A stretch of 64,000 nt of DNA, taken from contig JACAXG010000009.1 in assembly GCA_018881555.1 (NCBI GenBank), positions 12,361,326-12,425,325 of the forward strand. The letters are read 5' to 3'. The translations under genes and the position numbers were made by a program. Origin of the DNA: Amblyornis subalaris. Its lineage: Eukaryota > Chordata > Aves > Passeriformes > Ptilonorhynchidae. Positions 1 through 13,000 of this stretch are shown here, one piece after another (position 1 is the stretch's first letter; each line of letters starts with the position of its first letter). Below the pieces are notes generated by a model. That model saw only the letters and a list, made by a program, of their open reading frames with translations. It had not been told where the DNA came from and did no database searches.

Positions 1-3000
1 GTGTGGCCTCAAATGAGGCTTATGTTTAGCTCAGCACTAAATAAGAACTGTCATAATTTACCATTTTTTATTTGGAGGCAGGACTAAAATTTTCTAAGTC
101 ATGCTGACATGTCACGTGTGCAAGAGACACAGAATTAATTAGCTTTGCATACTACTCTGGCTTACCTCTGTAAGCTTACTGTTCTGAATTTCATTTCCTA
201 GACAAAAAATGTAGTTCTTCATATTTCTTGATGGACAAAATGAGAGAATAAACTAAATGCAAAAGAAAGTGTAATTTCAGGGACTATAGTTATTAGCATA
301 ACTTTTTTCTTCTCTGTCCTGCCTTCTAGTTTGTTTGAAAGTCTTACATCCATTGTACTCTTACCTTAGGTTTTCAATTATACATCGATCAGGAAAATAT
401 ATTCTGAAGTTAAACAAACAAAAAAAAGTATTAAAATTGATACAAGGTTGTTGAATGCGAGGTGAATTTTACAGTCATATCGCACACAGAAAACCCTGCC
501 TATATGAAAGTATCCATTAATAGGTTTTGTTTTGTTTAAATATAAGATAATATCTAAAAGCACAGGCAAATTGTATATGTTGTTATACCTTGCACAAATT
601 CTGTTGTTATAATTTGCTTTGACACAATGTCACAGATAAACAAACTCTGTGTCAAATTTAAATATTCAAGTCTCATCCTGAAACCTCATTGTTTCTCTGT
701 TCAGCTTTATTTAAAGAGTGGATAAGGTGTGAGAGCAAGAGTAAAGGAGCTTGACCTGCTGTTTATATCTCCAGCAAAAAGATAACATAAGATGCAAATG
801 AAATGAATCAAAGAAAACCCAAAAGACATTTATTTCCTTTCAGGTTTACAATAGATGCCCCTATACAAAACACAACAATATTTCCTCTGTCTCCCAGATT
901 CAACTTCCACTGATCAAGACAGCACAGCATGATCATGCATATATGATCATGCATACCTACCTGCATAGAAGAAGTTATTAAAGTCTTATAGGGTTCATAG
1001 TCTGAGCCCTTCAAAATGGATTATTAACATTTCTTCAAGTGATTTGAGGCACTAAATGTTACAAACGCATTTAAATCTACCTTACTTCAGCAATGATCAT
1101 GCATTTACTGTAGTTTTCATTATATCAAAAATACTTCAGCTTCATCAGCAACAGATGAATTAATTATTTTTTTTATTAATTCAAACGATTTTTTTCCAAT
1201 TTTTCCAGGGTTCTCTCAGCAATACTGGCTCCTTCTCTGTTCCATAAAATCGTAATCAATCTCTATTATTGTCATGAAAATGGTATTTGTCACTTTGCTG
1301 AGAAAAAAATAATCAATACGTCTTGCAGAGTAGAATAGGAATTTAATGCTGTGAATTGATGTCTGTTAGAGAAATTTAGCTTGCCAGCAGTTTGGGACAA
1401 GCTAATAGAAAACCAGAAAATTCACTGAAGGTTGACAGATGAATATACAGACATGCCACAAAAATTAATATTTGGGCATTTTGTATAGCCTGTCATTTCA
1501 TATGCTGGAGAGAAAATAGATTTAGACAAGCATATCCCTCAGGAAATCCTTTTGGTTTTTAAAAGTCAAAAGCCAAAAGCATGCAAAAATAAATTTCTCA
1601 CTGTATTATTTTTATGTTTATATAAGTTTCTGAAAAATAAATATTCCTAATCTTCCATTTAAATATTTTGCTTCAGACATTATACCGAATATGAAAACAC
1701 TGCAGAGTGATAAAATAACACAAAGTTTCTGAGGCAATACTGATTTCTTGATCCTTCTGGAGAACACGGCATTGCAAAAACAAATCAGAGCATTGTTTCA
1801 AAAATTATTACAGAAACTGAACAGCAGTACTGCTCACAAAATATTCTGGATCATGCAGGAAAAAAAAAAGCCCAAGTAAAACTTTCATAACCAATACCTA
1901 GAAGGAGATCCAGTCATATTTTTCATGACAAATACAATACCCTCAAAACAGTTGCTAGAATTATTTGAGCCTTATTAATAAAAAGTTACACTTTAGGAAC
2001 ACAATCCTCCCTTCTGTCTACTGCCATCTGCAGAAGCTGTCAAAACACTCCACCTTCCAATTACATGCTTTCTGTCTTTCACTTGCTCTACGATAAGCCT
2101 ATAATCTGTTTAATTCCCTTGTTTGGTTGGTTTAATAAACAATGCTTTTAAGTAGCAGGGCTTGATAAACCCAGTATCCTGCAGTTATCCCTCCCTCCAG
2201 GAAAGCAGCAGACTCCGCTGACTGCAGAGACAATGCGCTGGCCAGAGCAAGAAGCAGCACAGGGCACCCAGCTTTGGACTTCTGTTGTACCACTTTCTGA
2301 ATTCCATTCTTCCTAAGAAATCCTCCCAATTCTGGGCTGGATATAAATGGAACACTGTCTTCAGGGTCCTGCCTGAGGTTCCCAGCAAGCTCTAAAAATA
2401 TGAATTTTAAAACCTTAGCAAACATGTCTCTAAATGCCTAAGAAGGTAACCAGCTGATTGCTTGTGGTGAAACATTCATGCTTTCATTCCAGAGACCGTA
2501 AGCAAATCTAACATATGAGCCCTGTTTTCAGCAAGAGAAACAGCTTTTTGTCATGTGCAAAGTAACATTCTTGCGCAAAAGGATGGGATGCTAAAGATGT
2601 CAGTAATTTTACATAGAAACACACATGTTCAAACACAAGAGAACAGAAGGGACAAAATTTAACACCTCCTTGTCTGTAAAACTGAAATAAAACCAGGCAA
2701 CACAGGTCTACAATGAGATGGACATTGAAGAAAATCTGTGTCTCCTACTGTCTTCACCATTCTGCCATGGGTTTTAAAATACCCGTGTGAATTAGAGGTC
2801 TCCCTTGCCACTCCTGCACTCCTTTCTGGTGGCAATGCTGCTAACCCTCCTTTCTGATGGCACCAGAAATTTGATATAGGAAGTGAAGAATTGTTAACAT
2901 CACTGAGGTTCTCCAAAAATACGGAACTTAATCTAATTTTGTCCTCATTTATAAAAGAATTTGACCTTCAACCTGAGGAAAATCAGGTTGCGTTTTCACC

Positions 3001-5280
3001 ACAGCAAAATTTAAGTTAAACAATAAAAGGAAAATAAGCTTCTGTTGAGACATTGCCAGTCACAATTTTGCAAGCCTAATAGAAAGCAAAAAGTAACACT
3101 ACTTGAAAGAAAGTTTTGCCTTCTTAAAAGAAAGAAAAAAGGGATGTAATCCTCCACAGGAATTTTGCAACACTAATGTAGGAGGTCCCAAAACCCAACT
3201 GTATGGTCTTTATTTCACAACTGAGTTCCAGCTGCTATTGTACATTATAGGATCATGCAGCTGGCGGTAATGACAAGAAATCAGTGTCGCATGACACTAT
3301 CGACATTGCATGAGTGCAAACATTTGTGATTCACCCTAGGAAAGGTAAAGGAAGAGGTATTACAGAAGATGACAGTGTAGCAGAGCTAGTTCAAAATAGG
3401 AGATGTTCTGTTATACACTGTCAAGCCTGATGCCTCAGATTTGCATGGGTGGTGAGAAAATGAACACACAGGTTATGCCCTGGGAGTTACATACGTATTT
3501 TTGTTAAAAGTGCAAAGCACAGTTTGGTGTAAATGCAAGCCACTAGAAAACTTTTCAGTGCAGTAAGCACTTGCAACATCATTGGCTGCATATGAACATA
3601 CACACTGAATTTGTTTCATGATCAGTTGTAAAGATATAAACATAAACTCAGTATTAAGCATGGATATATTTTTGTAATCAGGATGGTGGACCCTGAGGGA
3701 AATATTCCCATTGAATTTTCCTTGGGCTTTCTAAGATAATTTGTACAAGACTGATGATGAATTTGAATAGGTTTGAAAGCTCAGTCCCACTGAGGAAAAG
3801 CGTAATAGGTATTTCCCAATTAAACCCTTTCAGATTATCTTACAGAAAAAGGGACATAAATTTGAGCCCACAGTATACATTAAAATTAGATGAGCTTTTA
3901 CTGAACATGGTAAATTTTCAGAGGTTTTTTCTTAATTTCACAAACATTTTTCGGTCATTTCCCTATGACATGCCAGAAGTTCTGCTGTACTCATAGAACA
4001 GACCATCGAGTAACAGCAATGGCTTAGAAACACCTTCCATCTTCACTATTCCCCCCAGTCATCAAGTGAGAATTATACCATGTAAATATTTCTAGCACTA
4101 GTTATTAACGCAAATACCATCTGTAGGAATCTGTTATATTTTAAAGTCTTCTTCCTCATTCTCTAAACATAATCGTAATATAGTCTGTTTCCTCTGAAAT
4201 ATGAAACATTTTCAGGGTCTATGTAAACTCTTTTTTCAATAAGACTCAATAAAATTATGATGCAAGGGTATGATCCTCCATCCACTAAAGTTAATAAAAA
4301 GTGTGCTCTGGTTTAAACAGTACAGAAAGAATGTCTAAAAATAAAAATTAAACACATCCAAAATGGTGGACTTTCCACCTAACATCTGGCCTCTTTTACC
4401 ACAAGTTCCAGTCATGAACATCAAATAGAGACAAATCAAATACCTTACAAAATGCCTCAAGCTTCATTTCCTGTGCACCTCCAGTGTTCATTAGCATCAG
4501 CAGATACATTTTGCTTCAGGTGGAAAAAAGTTTTTCAAAAATACCAAGTAGGTATCATCTTGATTTCTCATTTTGCTATTGACTAAACAATAACTGTTGG
4601 CTGCTAACTACTGGCTCACTACTAGTTGAATTTAGATTTGGTTTCTATTATGAAATAGAAGGCTTTATTTCATACGGCTTTTCTTCTGAATAATCTTGTT
4701 CCCCTCCCTTCATATTTGCAAATGAACTTAAATGATCAGCAGACAAGGGTTAATACAGAATAAAGAAAAACTTCTGACAAATATAAAAAGTTTTCTAATT
4801 TCTTCTCAAAATCTTACCTTCATTTTCAAGGCAACTATGATATGCACTTTGCATGCCCTTTAAAAACTAGGTTTAGTTTTGAGAGAAATCTTTGAATGGA
4901 TCCTCATTTAGAATTCATTTCTATTCTGGTTTTTGAAGGACATTACCTTAAATCTGCTTACAGAATAACAGCAAAGAAAAGGTGGTCACATGTACTCGCA
5001 GCTATGAGCAATTAAAGGCAGCAGTGAAGAGCTCTAGCAAAGAATAAATTGTCCTAGTTTTGTTTCGCTTCCCCTATGAAGTGTGCTAACACTTCTCATT
5101 TGGTTAAGAGATTTGAAGTCAAAGGGCCCTCAAACTTGTCTTTCTGCATCTACATTGACGTACACCAGAATGTTACCCATTTTGATTTTTAGGGAAACTG
5201 CCTGCACTGACTAGTTAGAAATGCAGAAAGGAATTTGACAGCAGACAAAATGGGCTAGACAACACTCACACCTCCTCCCT
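1..5280. other. AT-rich non-coding stretch, no gene seen
   Basis: I see no gene in this block. Open frames on both strands are under 100 residues and lack recognisable domains, conserved-looking composition or paired splice sites. The visible structure is minor: three copies of the 12-mer ATGATCATGCAT at 929-940, 943-954 and 1093-1104, and a T-run near 1158. Composition is AT-rich throughout, as in the rest of the window. It is most likely intergenic or intronic sequence. Confidence 0.6.
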
Positions 5281-8200
5281 AAGCTNCTTTTTTTGTCTTC
5301 ACATAAATGATGTTTGCTGCTAAATCCAGTCCAATTTTTCCCTCATGCTCTCTCCTGCTCTGCTCCTGCCTTGCCCTAAGGTAAGTCAAGGAAAGGGCCT
5401 CCACAGACACCAGCAGGAGACAACCGTCACGTCTGAACAGGAGGGACAAACTTCCCCAAACGCAAGGGGAAGGGGAAGGGTTCATTGTCTGCTTCCTTGT
5501 ATCCATCCAGAGGGATCTATTGGTCAGACCTCCGTTCCTCCTCGAGTACAGATGGGTGGAGGAGATGGCCACTGGTGGTCAGAGATAATACCTTGCACTT
5601 AGTCAAGTCTTTCAGTTTCCCAAGAAAGTGATTTCAGATCTTAAACAACTCCTTAAAGACTGGCATGCCAGAAAAACCCACAACTTGGTAAACTTCTTTG
5701 ACAAAACTTTTGCTTTGCATATTACTGAGAAAATGATGAAGTTATTTTTGGTGCTCTATGACAGCTCTTAAGCTGTCATAAGCCATTTAGTCAACTGAAA
5801 TGTGTGAAAAATACACCATATCCCTGAACTGCAAATTTGCATTTATTTAAAAAATAGTTTTGTACAGGTGTAATTAGTAATTAAAATGTTTTAAAATGGC
5901 TAAGGAATTTAGCACTCAGGATTAGATTTAATCCTCAGTGACCATAATTAAAATTCAATTGTTCACAATTTGAAAATTTTTCAACCTAAATGTTTTGTGC
6001 ATTTAAATTTGAAAAAGCTGCAATTAAACCAAGTTATCAATGAACTTTAATCTACATAGCTTGGGAATTTTTTTATGTATATGTATGCATATACATACAA
6101 GCCACCTGCAGTCAGGTCAAAAAGAAGCAAATGAAACCTCTCTATTGATGATTTCCATTGATTTTTATGAGTCTGTGGGATAAGGGAGAATGAATCCAAG
6201 AGTCAAAAATTTAAGCTGAGTATTTAACTTGAAGGTCAACAACTTTGGTGGCCATCTGCCATAGTAGCTGGTGGTGTTTGACACATTGTTCTGCTGCATT
6301 CGTTTGAGTACCTGCTGAGGACATCAAAGAAGCTGATGTACAAGGAAAACCCTTAATATCCAGAGACACCGACACTGATTTTACTAAGCACATCCTCCAA
6401 GAAGTCAGTTGCAGAACCTATAGCAGCTCAAGGCCAGTTTATAGTGCACTTGGAAAACTGTGCCACTCTAACAGAGATGTTTGGGATATTATCAATGCTC
6501 CTTTGCCGCAAATTGAAGTTTGAGTTAACCTAAGATGGAAAGTTACAGTTCACATAAGGCTTAATCATAGTACTTCAGATCATCAGGAATACGTCATAGC
6601 AAAGAGCTATCCAATCCTAAAATTGTCAAAATACCTTGTCGTGGAATTGAACCTGACTTTATATCAGAAATAAAAAATATATACATAGGTTTTAAATAGA
6701 CTAGTATTTAGTCCAGAACCATAGACCAAAGGAAAAAAAAAAGGAAGGCAAACAAAGAGCTGTTAGCTGGTTAAACAGGGAAATATGCAACTAAGACGCC
6801 TCAAAAGCTTTAACTTTGGACCATATATCTGTCTCAAAACAAAAGAAAATATGCGCAAATACAGAGCCAATTTACTATTCAATGTTGAAATTTTTTTTTA
6901 AACAATCATATTATACTTGCAGGGCATTTTGATTGGGCAGAATCAAGACAGGTTAGATGTTGTAGTTGTAAATTCCTGTATTGTGTTCAGTACGCTTTTT
7001 TAAAGTAGAACTTTAAACATGAATACATGTTAAAATGTTCTGTTTAATTTCCCAACTTGAAATCTACATTAAAAAGTTGACTGTTCTGCTCTACGATGGC
7101 ATCAATTTACCAGATTATGTTGTTAAAATGATGTCACAAAACACCATGAATAGAGAGCTTCTCCATAATTTTCAAACTGAATTAAAATTCTAGTGAAGCA
7201 GTTAAATAGAATATTAAATGACAACATTAACTTCCTTCACTTTTCTGAGCACTGGTAAAGCTATCTATTTCTGTATGGGCTTATTCAATTTGAAGAGCAG
7301 AAGGATGCTCAAATTTTATATACAGTGTGTGAGAATGGAGTGCTGTACTTATACCATACCTACCTTGTGATTAGGCTCTTAAACCTATTAGCCTACGAAA
7401 TGTGACATAATACGATTACTTGTTCTGAAAGGAAGAAACATAAACATTGTATCAAAAACTTAACAGTCTCTTTGGTGCTCTGAAAAAGCCGCCGGATCTG
7501 CCCCAAACGACACTTTTATGTTTCTTTCCTAGCTGCAAAGTAGGGAAAAGATGTTTAATTCACAGTTTGACTCCTCACTACTTGCAGGAAGCCCACATTA
7601 AGACTTTTGCTTTTGTTTCGCTAATAACAACACCAGGCAAGAGATGAGGTGGTTGTCAGAAGCTCAAGGAGAGCGCTTTCCTGTGGGCTGTTCTCAGCGA
7701 GGCTCTGCTCTAACAGGGAGCAAGAGAAAGGTGGTAAAGACAGAGAAAATGACAGAGACCAATTAGTCAACACAGCCTGTCACAGCAACCCAGCACGGGC
7801 AACTAAGAAGCTGCCTCATCGCACACCAAGCCACAGAAACAGCAGGTGGAAAAAATGTATAATTGGTCAAAGTAAAGTAAAACNTCACATAAAGAAAATA
7901 AAGTTAAGGAAACTATCTCTAGTATGTTGTTGAAAAAAAAACATATAAAACGAGAAGCAATAACCACTAAGCTGGGATCTAATTAAGACCCTGAATCTGT
8001 GATACTGACATTATGTGGAATATGAAAAAAGACAACTAAGAAAACAGGGTATTTGGAAAAAGATCAGTGCCAAGGACAGCAGTGATGTATTTCCCACATA
8101 GCGATCTTATCACTTTGCTCAATCTGCCAAAATAAGCTGAAAAAGCAGTACTCTAAATGTGAAAAGTGGCTGCAGCAAAACCCTGCACATAATGCCTTCT

Positions 8201-9760
8201 CACAGGAAACTAGGGTTGGGGAAAAAAACATTTTAAGGCTGGGGAAATTATGGCAGGAGGTAGTGGTTGGGAAACANTCTTAAAAATAACCCCCAAAACA
8301 TAACAGTGTGTGTGTGTCTACCAGAGCAGCAGTTTTGAAAAGGAAGAGGAAAAAACCCAAATCCCCCTCTGAACCAATGCTCCAGGGAGAGCACCCCAGT
8401 GAAGATAGGGTAAAGACTTAGATATATAAGGACTCTCTAAGAGATTTTACTTGTGTGTAGCATTCATTCAGGCAAATAATAAAATGAAGCAAATACACCT
8501 GATTTTGTTTTTATTTTATATAACCACTGAAGTCAGAAAAGACAAAACTGATTTGGACTCACCAGTAATACTTTCACTGAAGGAACTAACTTCCACGAAA
8601 CAATTCTTTGAAAAGGAACAATTAATTTCAAAGAGAAAAAACATATACTTNGTTTCTATGCCAAATCAGATCAAAAGCTGTCTTTCTCTGAAAAGTTTTT
8701 TAAAACTTACTGGACTTAAAACATCCTGCCTTGATCTCTTTACAAAGTCACTTATAATCCTGCTATAACTGCATGAAACAACAGTTTACTGTTGTTACAG
8801 TCATACAGTAATGACACACAGCTGAGAAGACACAACACTGTTCTCCCTCTTTGCCTGGCTGTGGTCTGCAAAGTGACAAATAAAGTGTCACTGTGCATGG
8901 AGGATAAACGCTGAAATTAAGTTAATTTCTGAAGAAGCTATAAAAATAGAGTATAAATGTAGATGTAGAACACACAAACATCGGTTATAAATAAAACTCT
9001 TCCTAAAATGCTCGCTCTATGTATTCCCCTGCCTATATATTCCCTATTCCCCACAGTGATATTCCCCATTTCCAATTCCGCTCAAAGGATATAATTTGAA
9101 TAGGGACTGACTTTGAGGTCCTCCAGATTTAGAATAAGATAGTAAACCAATTTTCAAGTATTTTGACTCACTCAAGCATCAATAATGGTTGCAGGTGATG
9201 GGTGAAGGAAATTATGTCAAAGCTGGAGAAAAAAATAAACTTTAGAATCTTGAAGCAGTTGTTCAAATCATGCTAAGTAAGTACATAATGTGATAGTAAC
9301 TGTTTTTATACAGTTTCAAAGGCTTGGCTTTATTTGGTATTTCTGTGATTAAAAGGTTAGCCTTTTAGGGCCCTAAATGGCTTGAAAAATATGCTGCACT
9401 ATTTCACAGAAGTATGGACTGAGGCAGTAAAAAGAGCATCTTACATCATGGCTGTCTCTAAAATTAATTTAAACATCAAATAGATGCAAAAAACCACACA
9501 CATACATATTTAAACCACTCTTTCAAAATATCAGGACATGTGTCTTGTAGGAGTTATTGCTCTTGGTGAAAATACAGCAGAACAGGGACTTCTGATAATT
9601 AGTTGAGTCAAAACAGGCCTACTTATTACAAACAGCAGAAAATAAGATTATTTCTTACTTCTGCCTTCTACATTTTGAATTTTTTTTTGTTCTCAAACAA
9701 CAAGGCATTCCCATGGTGGCACCTTGAAGAGGTGAAATCTCTCCTGTGACTTTCAATCAT
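5281..9760. other. Non-coding stretch with a GC-richer patch at 5.34-5.6 kb
   Basis: No gene is recognisable. The part at 5340-5600 is richer in G and C than its surroundings, is open on both strands, and contains the G-run cluster GGGGAAGGGGAAGGG (5466-5480) and a consensus splice donor AAG|GTAAGT at 5380/5381. Two perfect 10-bp inverted repeats with 4-nt loops lie at 5757-5780 and 6074-6097. A CpG-bearing patch lies at about 7470-7820. Single N bases occur at 5286, 7884, 8277 and 8651. None of this adds up to a gene. Confidence 0.5.
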
Positions 9761-9765
9761 AATAT

Positions 9766-10068
9766 CAGAACGCATTTACAATATTATTTCTGACTCAAAA
9801 ATTTACCTACGTTAAGTGTAGAACTGTAAAAGCGGTATCTCTCGTGATTACTATAAAACTGAAAGACACAAGCAGGCTACAAGCATGCAACAGAAGTCCT
9901 ACTACCCATGATTAACCGAGTAGAAATTAGTATTCTCACATGGTGCTTCATCGCGCACTTGCAAGAAATAATACCAAATAATTCAATAAAGCGGTAATTA
10001 AAAACCTGTCTCAATTCTCCTGGTACTGTGGCAATCATGCTCCCACAACCTCGCAGCTGAGCACGGAG
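9766..10068. promoter_or_regulatory. CpG-retaining patch, candidate conserved non-coding element
   Basis: This AT-rich stretch keeps about ten CpG dinucleotides in 300 bases, including CATCGCGCAC near 9948 and two AAAGCGGTA motifs near 9830 and 9992. Methylated CpG decays quickly in vertebrate DNA, so clustered CpGs inside AT-rich sequence suggest selection or lack of methylation. I see no transposon signature and no convincing open frame. An enhancer or other conserved element is an inference, and a recently inserted unknown repeat is the alternative. Confidence 0.22.
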
Positions 10069-13000
10069 CACTCAGCTGCCTGCACTGCACTGCAAAGAAA
10101 CAATCCACCCACCACTGACTCCTGTTGTTTCATAGGGGATCCAATTACTGATATCGTTCTGACACTAGAGATTAGCTGATTGCCAGTTCAGTGTGCTTAC
10201 AAAATCTTATGTGTCACAGGAGGCCCTTTACTTGTTTCTGTAAGACAAACAGTGTTTTTTTTTAAATCTATTAAAAACCCACTAGAATATATTCTCTCTC
10301 ATGTGTAGCACTTCAGCCCCATCCTGTTGGACTCAAAGCAAATTCCTCCTTTAAAATTGTCATAGAACTAAAGTGTGGTGACAGTAGTAGCAAAAATACA
10401 CTTTTAATTGTGCTTTTCAAGGAAGAGATTTAAGAGAAGCAGAAGCTATATATGCCATTATTTTAGCACTCAGAAAGACCACGGATCTTTTTTAAAGTCC
10501 CAGATCACAATTAAAATTTTTCCTAATTAAAAAATTGATGGAACTTTGAACTGCTCTTTTTCCAAATCTAAGAGCACACTGGAACAAGCACTTGTGAAAA
10601 ACAATGGTTTGGTTTTAGTTAGAAAGTGCTTTTCTAATCTCCAGTGCTGTAAATAAAATTCATTAGGACTGCATAATATCAGTCAGTTAAATTGTGTTAT
10701 CATTCAACGAAAATACATCAGTGGGGCTCCAATATTATTTTCCTGGTCCAGCTGTTGAACTGAAACAAAAAGAAGAAATGGAAAGGCAAACTTCAAGTCA
10801 GGCAAATTAATATTTAAGCATGAAAGATCAGATACTAAGAGAAATAGGGAAGAAAGACAACGATGAGCAAGAAATACCTGTATTTTCTCACCACCAACAC
10901 TAGTATTCTTGCAGGCAGACATTCTAATGACTCTGCTAGTTATTCAAGCGCTTAGACTGTATCTACATATGAGATATCAAGAATACCCTTTTTAATGCTC
11001 CAATGAACTTTACCATCCGTTCTAGAAAACAATGTCTTCATCAGCTGCGACCAGACACATTATATTACTTTGAATACCATAGGATTTTACTGTAAATAGC
11101 ACCTTCTCTAGAGAACAGAAATTTAAATTGATGTGGGAAATGATGCAATGCTACATAGACTCAGAATAAAGGGACTTTATTTATTTATGCTACAATATCC
11201 AAAAAAATCAGAAGGGCATTTTGCAAACCCCTATTTAATAAATTTCCACAAATCTTCGTTAAATAAAAATGGAATTTAACCCTAAATTTCTGGGATTTAA
11301 TTTTACCCAAGAATGATACGAAAATTTTGTTTCAAGTTGTTAGAAAAAAGCTCCATTCACAACATATGAACAAGGAATACTGCCAAATAACACAAAACCA
11401 GGGCTTAGACAGCATTAAGCAGACATGCTGCATTTTCTTTTAACACCCTTCTTGGGAAAAGAAAGCTGCGGAAACTTGCTGGTCAAAAGTATATTTAAGT
11501 TTTATCCTATACCCTAAGAAGAGTAAAGCAAGACATACAACCATAAAACAGATCAGGGTAAAGAAGCCACTGCAGTTCAAAGTTTTTAACCTCACTGCGT
11601 CCCAAGCACAATATAAAAACAGAGCTGACCTAGGCAGGGTGGGTAGGGATGCCACAAGCCATCTTTGCCACGCCTCTGCTTCCAAAAAGGATCGCTAACC
11701 TGCCTCTGACAGAAGTTTGCCTAACTCTTTCCCACAATCTTCAACAGGGATGCTGCAGCATCTCTAATCCATCAGCTGCTGTGCTTCACTAAGCTTACAT
11801 TTACAATGGTTTCCCTGATGTCTAACTTAAATCTCCCTCACTAGAATTTAAAAGCGTTATAATTCTTGTCCTTTTCCCTATAGACAAAGAGGACAGTTTA
11901 TTACTTTCCTCTTTGCAGCATCCTCTCATGTATTTGAATCTCAATCCTAAATCTTTTCTTCAACAGACTAATTCTTTCAAATTGGGGTTTGGGGGAAAGT
12001 TTTCTAGAATGCTGATCCTCCTGGTCGATTTTCTTTGGATTTGCATGAAAGTCACGGATCAACTAAAGTATGATAAGGAACTACAAACACACTGTTAACT
12101 TCTGCAGCACTGTCCTCTCCACTGCCAACATACACAAATGGTACTTGCCTACTGCACTCAGCACTTGCCAAGCGCTGCTGTTCTTCAACTAAAACTGTCC
12201 CTCAGCACTTTTTACAAATAAAACTGTTGAAAGGGCAATAAAGACAATCATCTGCCTAACTTAAAATCACTTTAGCCAAAAACACCCCCAAACACAGACC
12301 TCATTAATTTAAATTTCACACTCTTTTGTGGTGTGACTTACCCATGCCTCATCATTACCTAGCCAAGGCATATTGTTGCTAAAGGATATTATTTCATTAA
12401 GTAAGTACTTGGTAGGTTGACAGAAACTTCACATATACCCATTGTGAGTTATGCAAAATCAGGGGGCACAAAAATAAACATCATGGGTTCATACCAAAAA
12501 AAGTTAAATCCATTAAGTAAGAAATATAAGTGCATTATATTATGAAGATAGCTAGGTCCTTTTGAAAGAGGTGACAATGACAGTGAGCTATAAGCAATAG
12601 GAATGTTCAAGATTAGAGGGAATCTCTTGCTCCTTATATCTCATGGGTTAGGTGTCATTGCTCCCCTGGCTCTTGTTAAACATTACCAGCTAAACTTGTT
12701 AGACAGTGTACCCGAGGCAGGGCTACTGGAGCATTGAACCTAAATCATCAAAATAAAAGTGAAGTTATTACAAATTAACCGTAGGTGGTCCTCACTAAGT
12801 GTTAATTTTAAACTACATTACTGAATTACATCATCCATCATTAATGAAACACTGAGCCTCTGACTACATACCTTCACCAATTCAATGTCTATGTGCTTAG
12901 CAACAGTGATTTTTTTTTCACTGAAGCAATAATACTCTATTTTTATGCTTCCTCCAAGTATTTTACCATCTCGTATCACCATCACTGTGACATTAACAGA

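Noticed and set aside
5466..5480. GGGGAAGGGGAAGGG as a G-quadruplex
   Set aside because: There are only three close G-runs. The fourth (near 5442) is too far away for a typical quadruplex.
9364..9377. Perfect 14-bp palindrome TTTAGGGCCCTAAA that looks like two telomere hexamers head to head
   Set aside because: Only one hexamer on each side, so it does not support a telomere fusion or interstitial telomere array.
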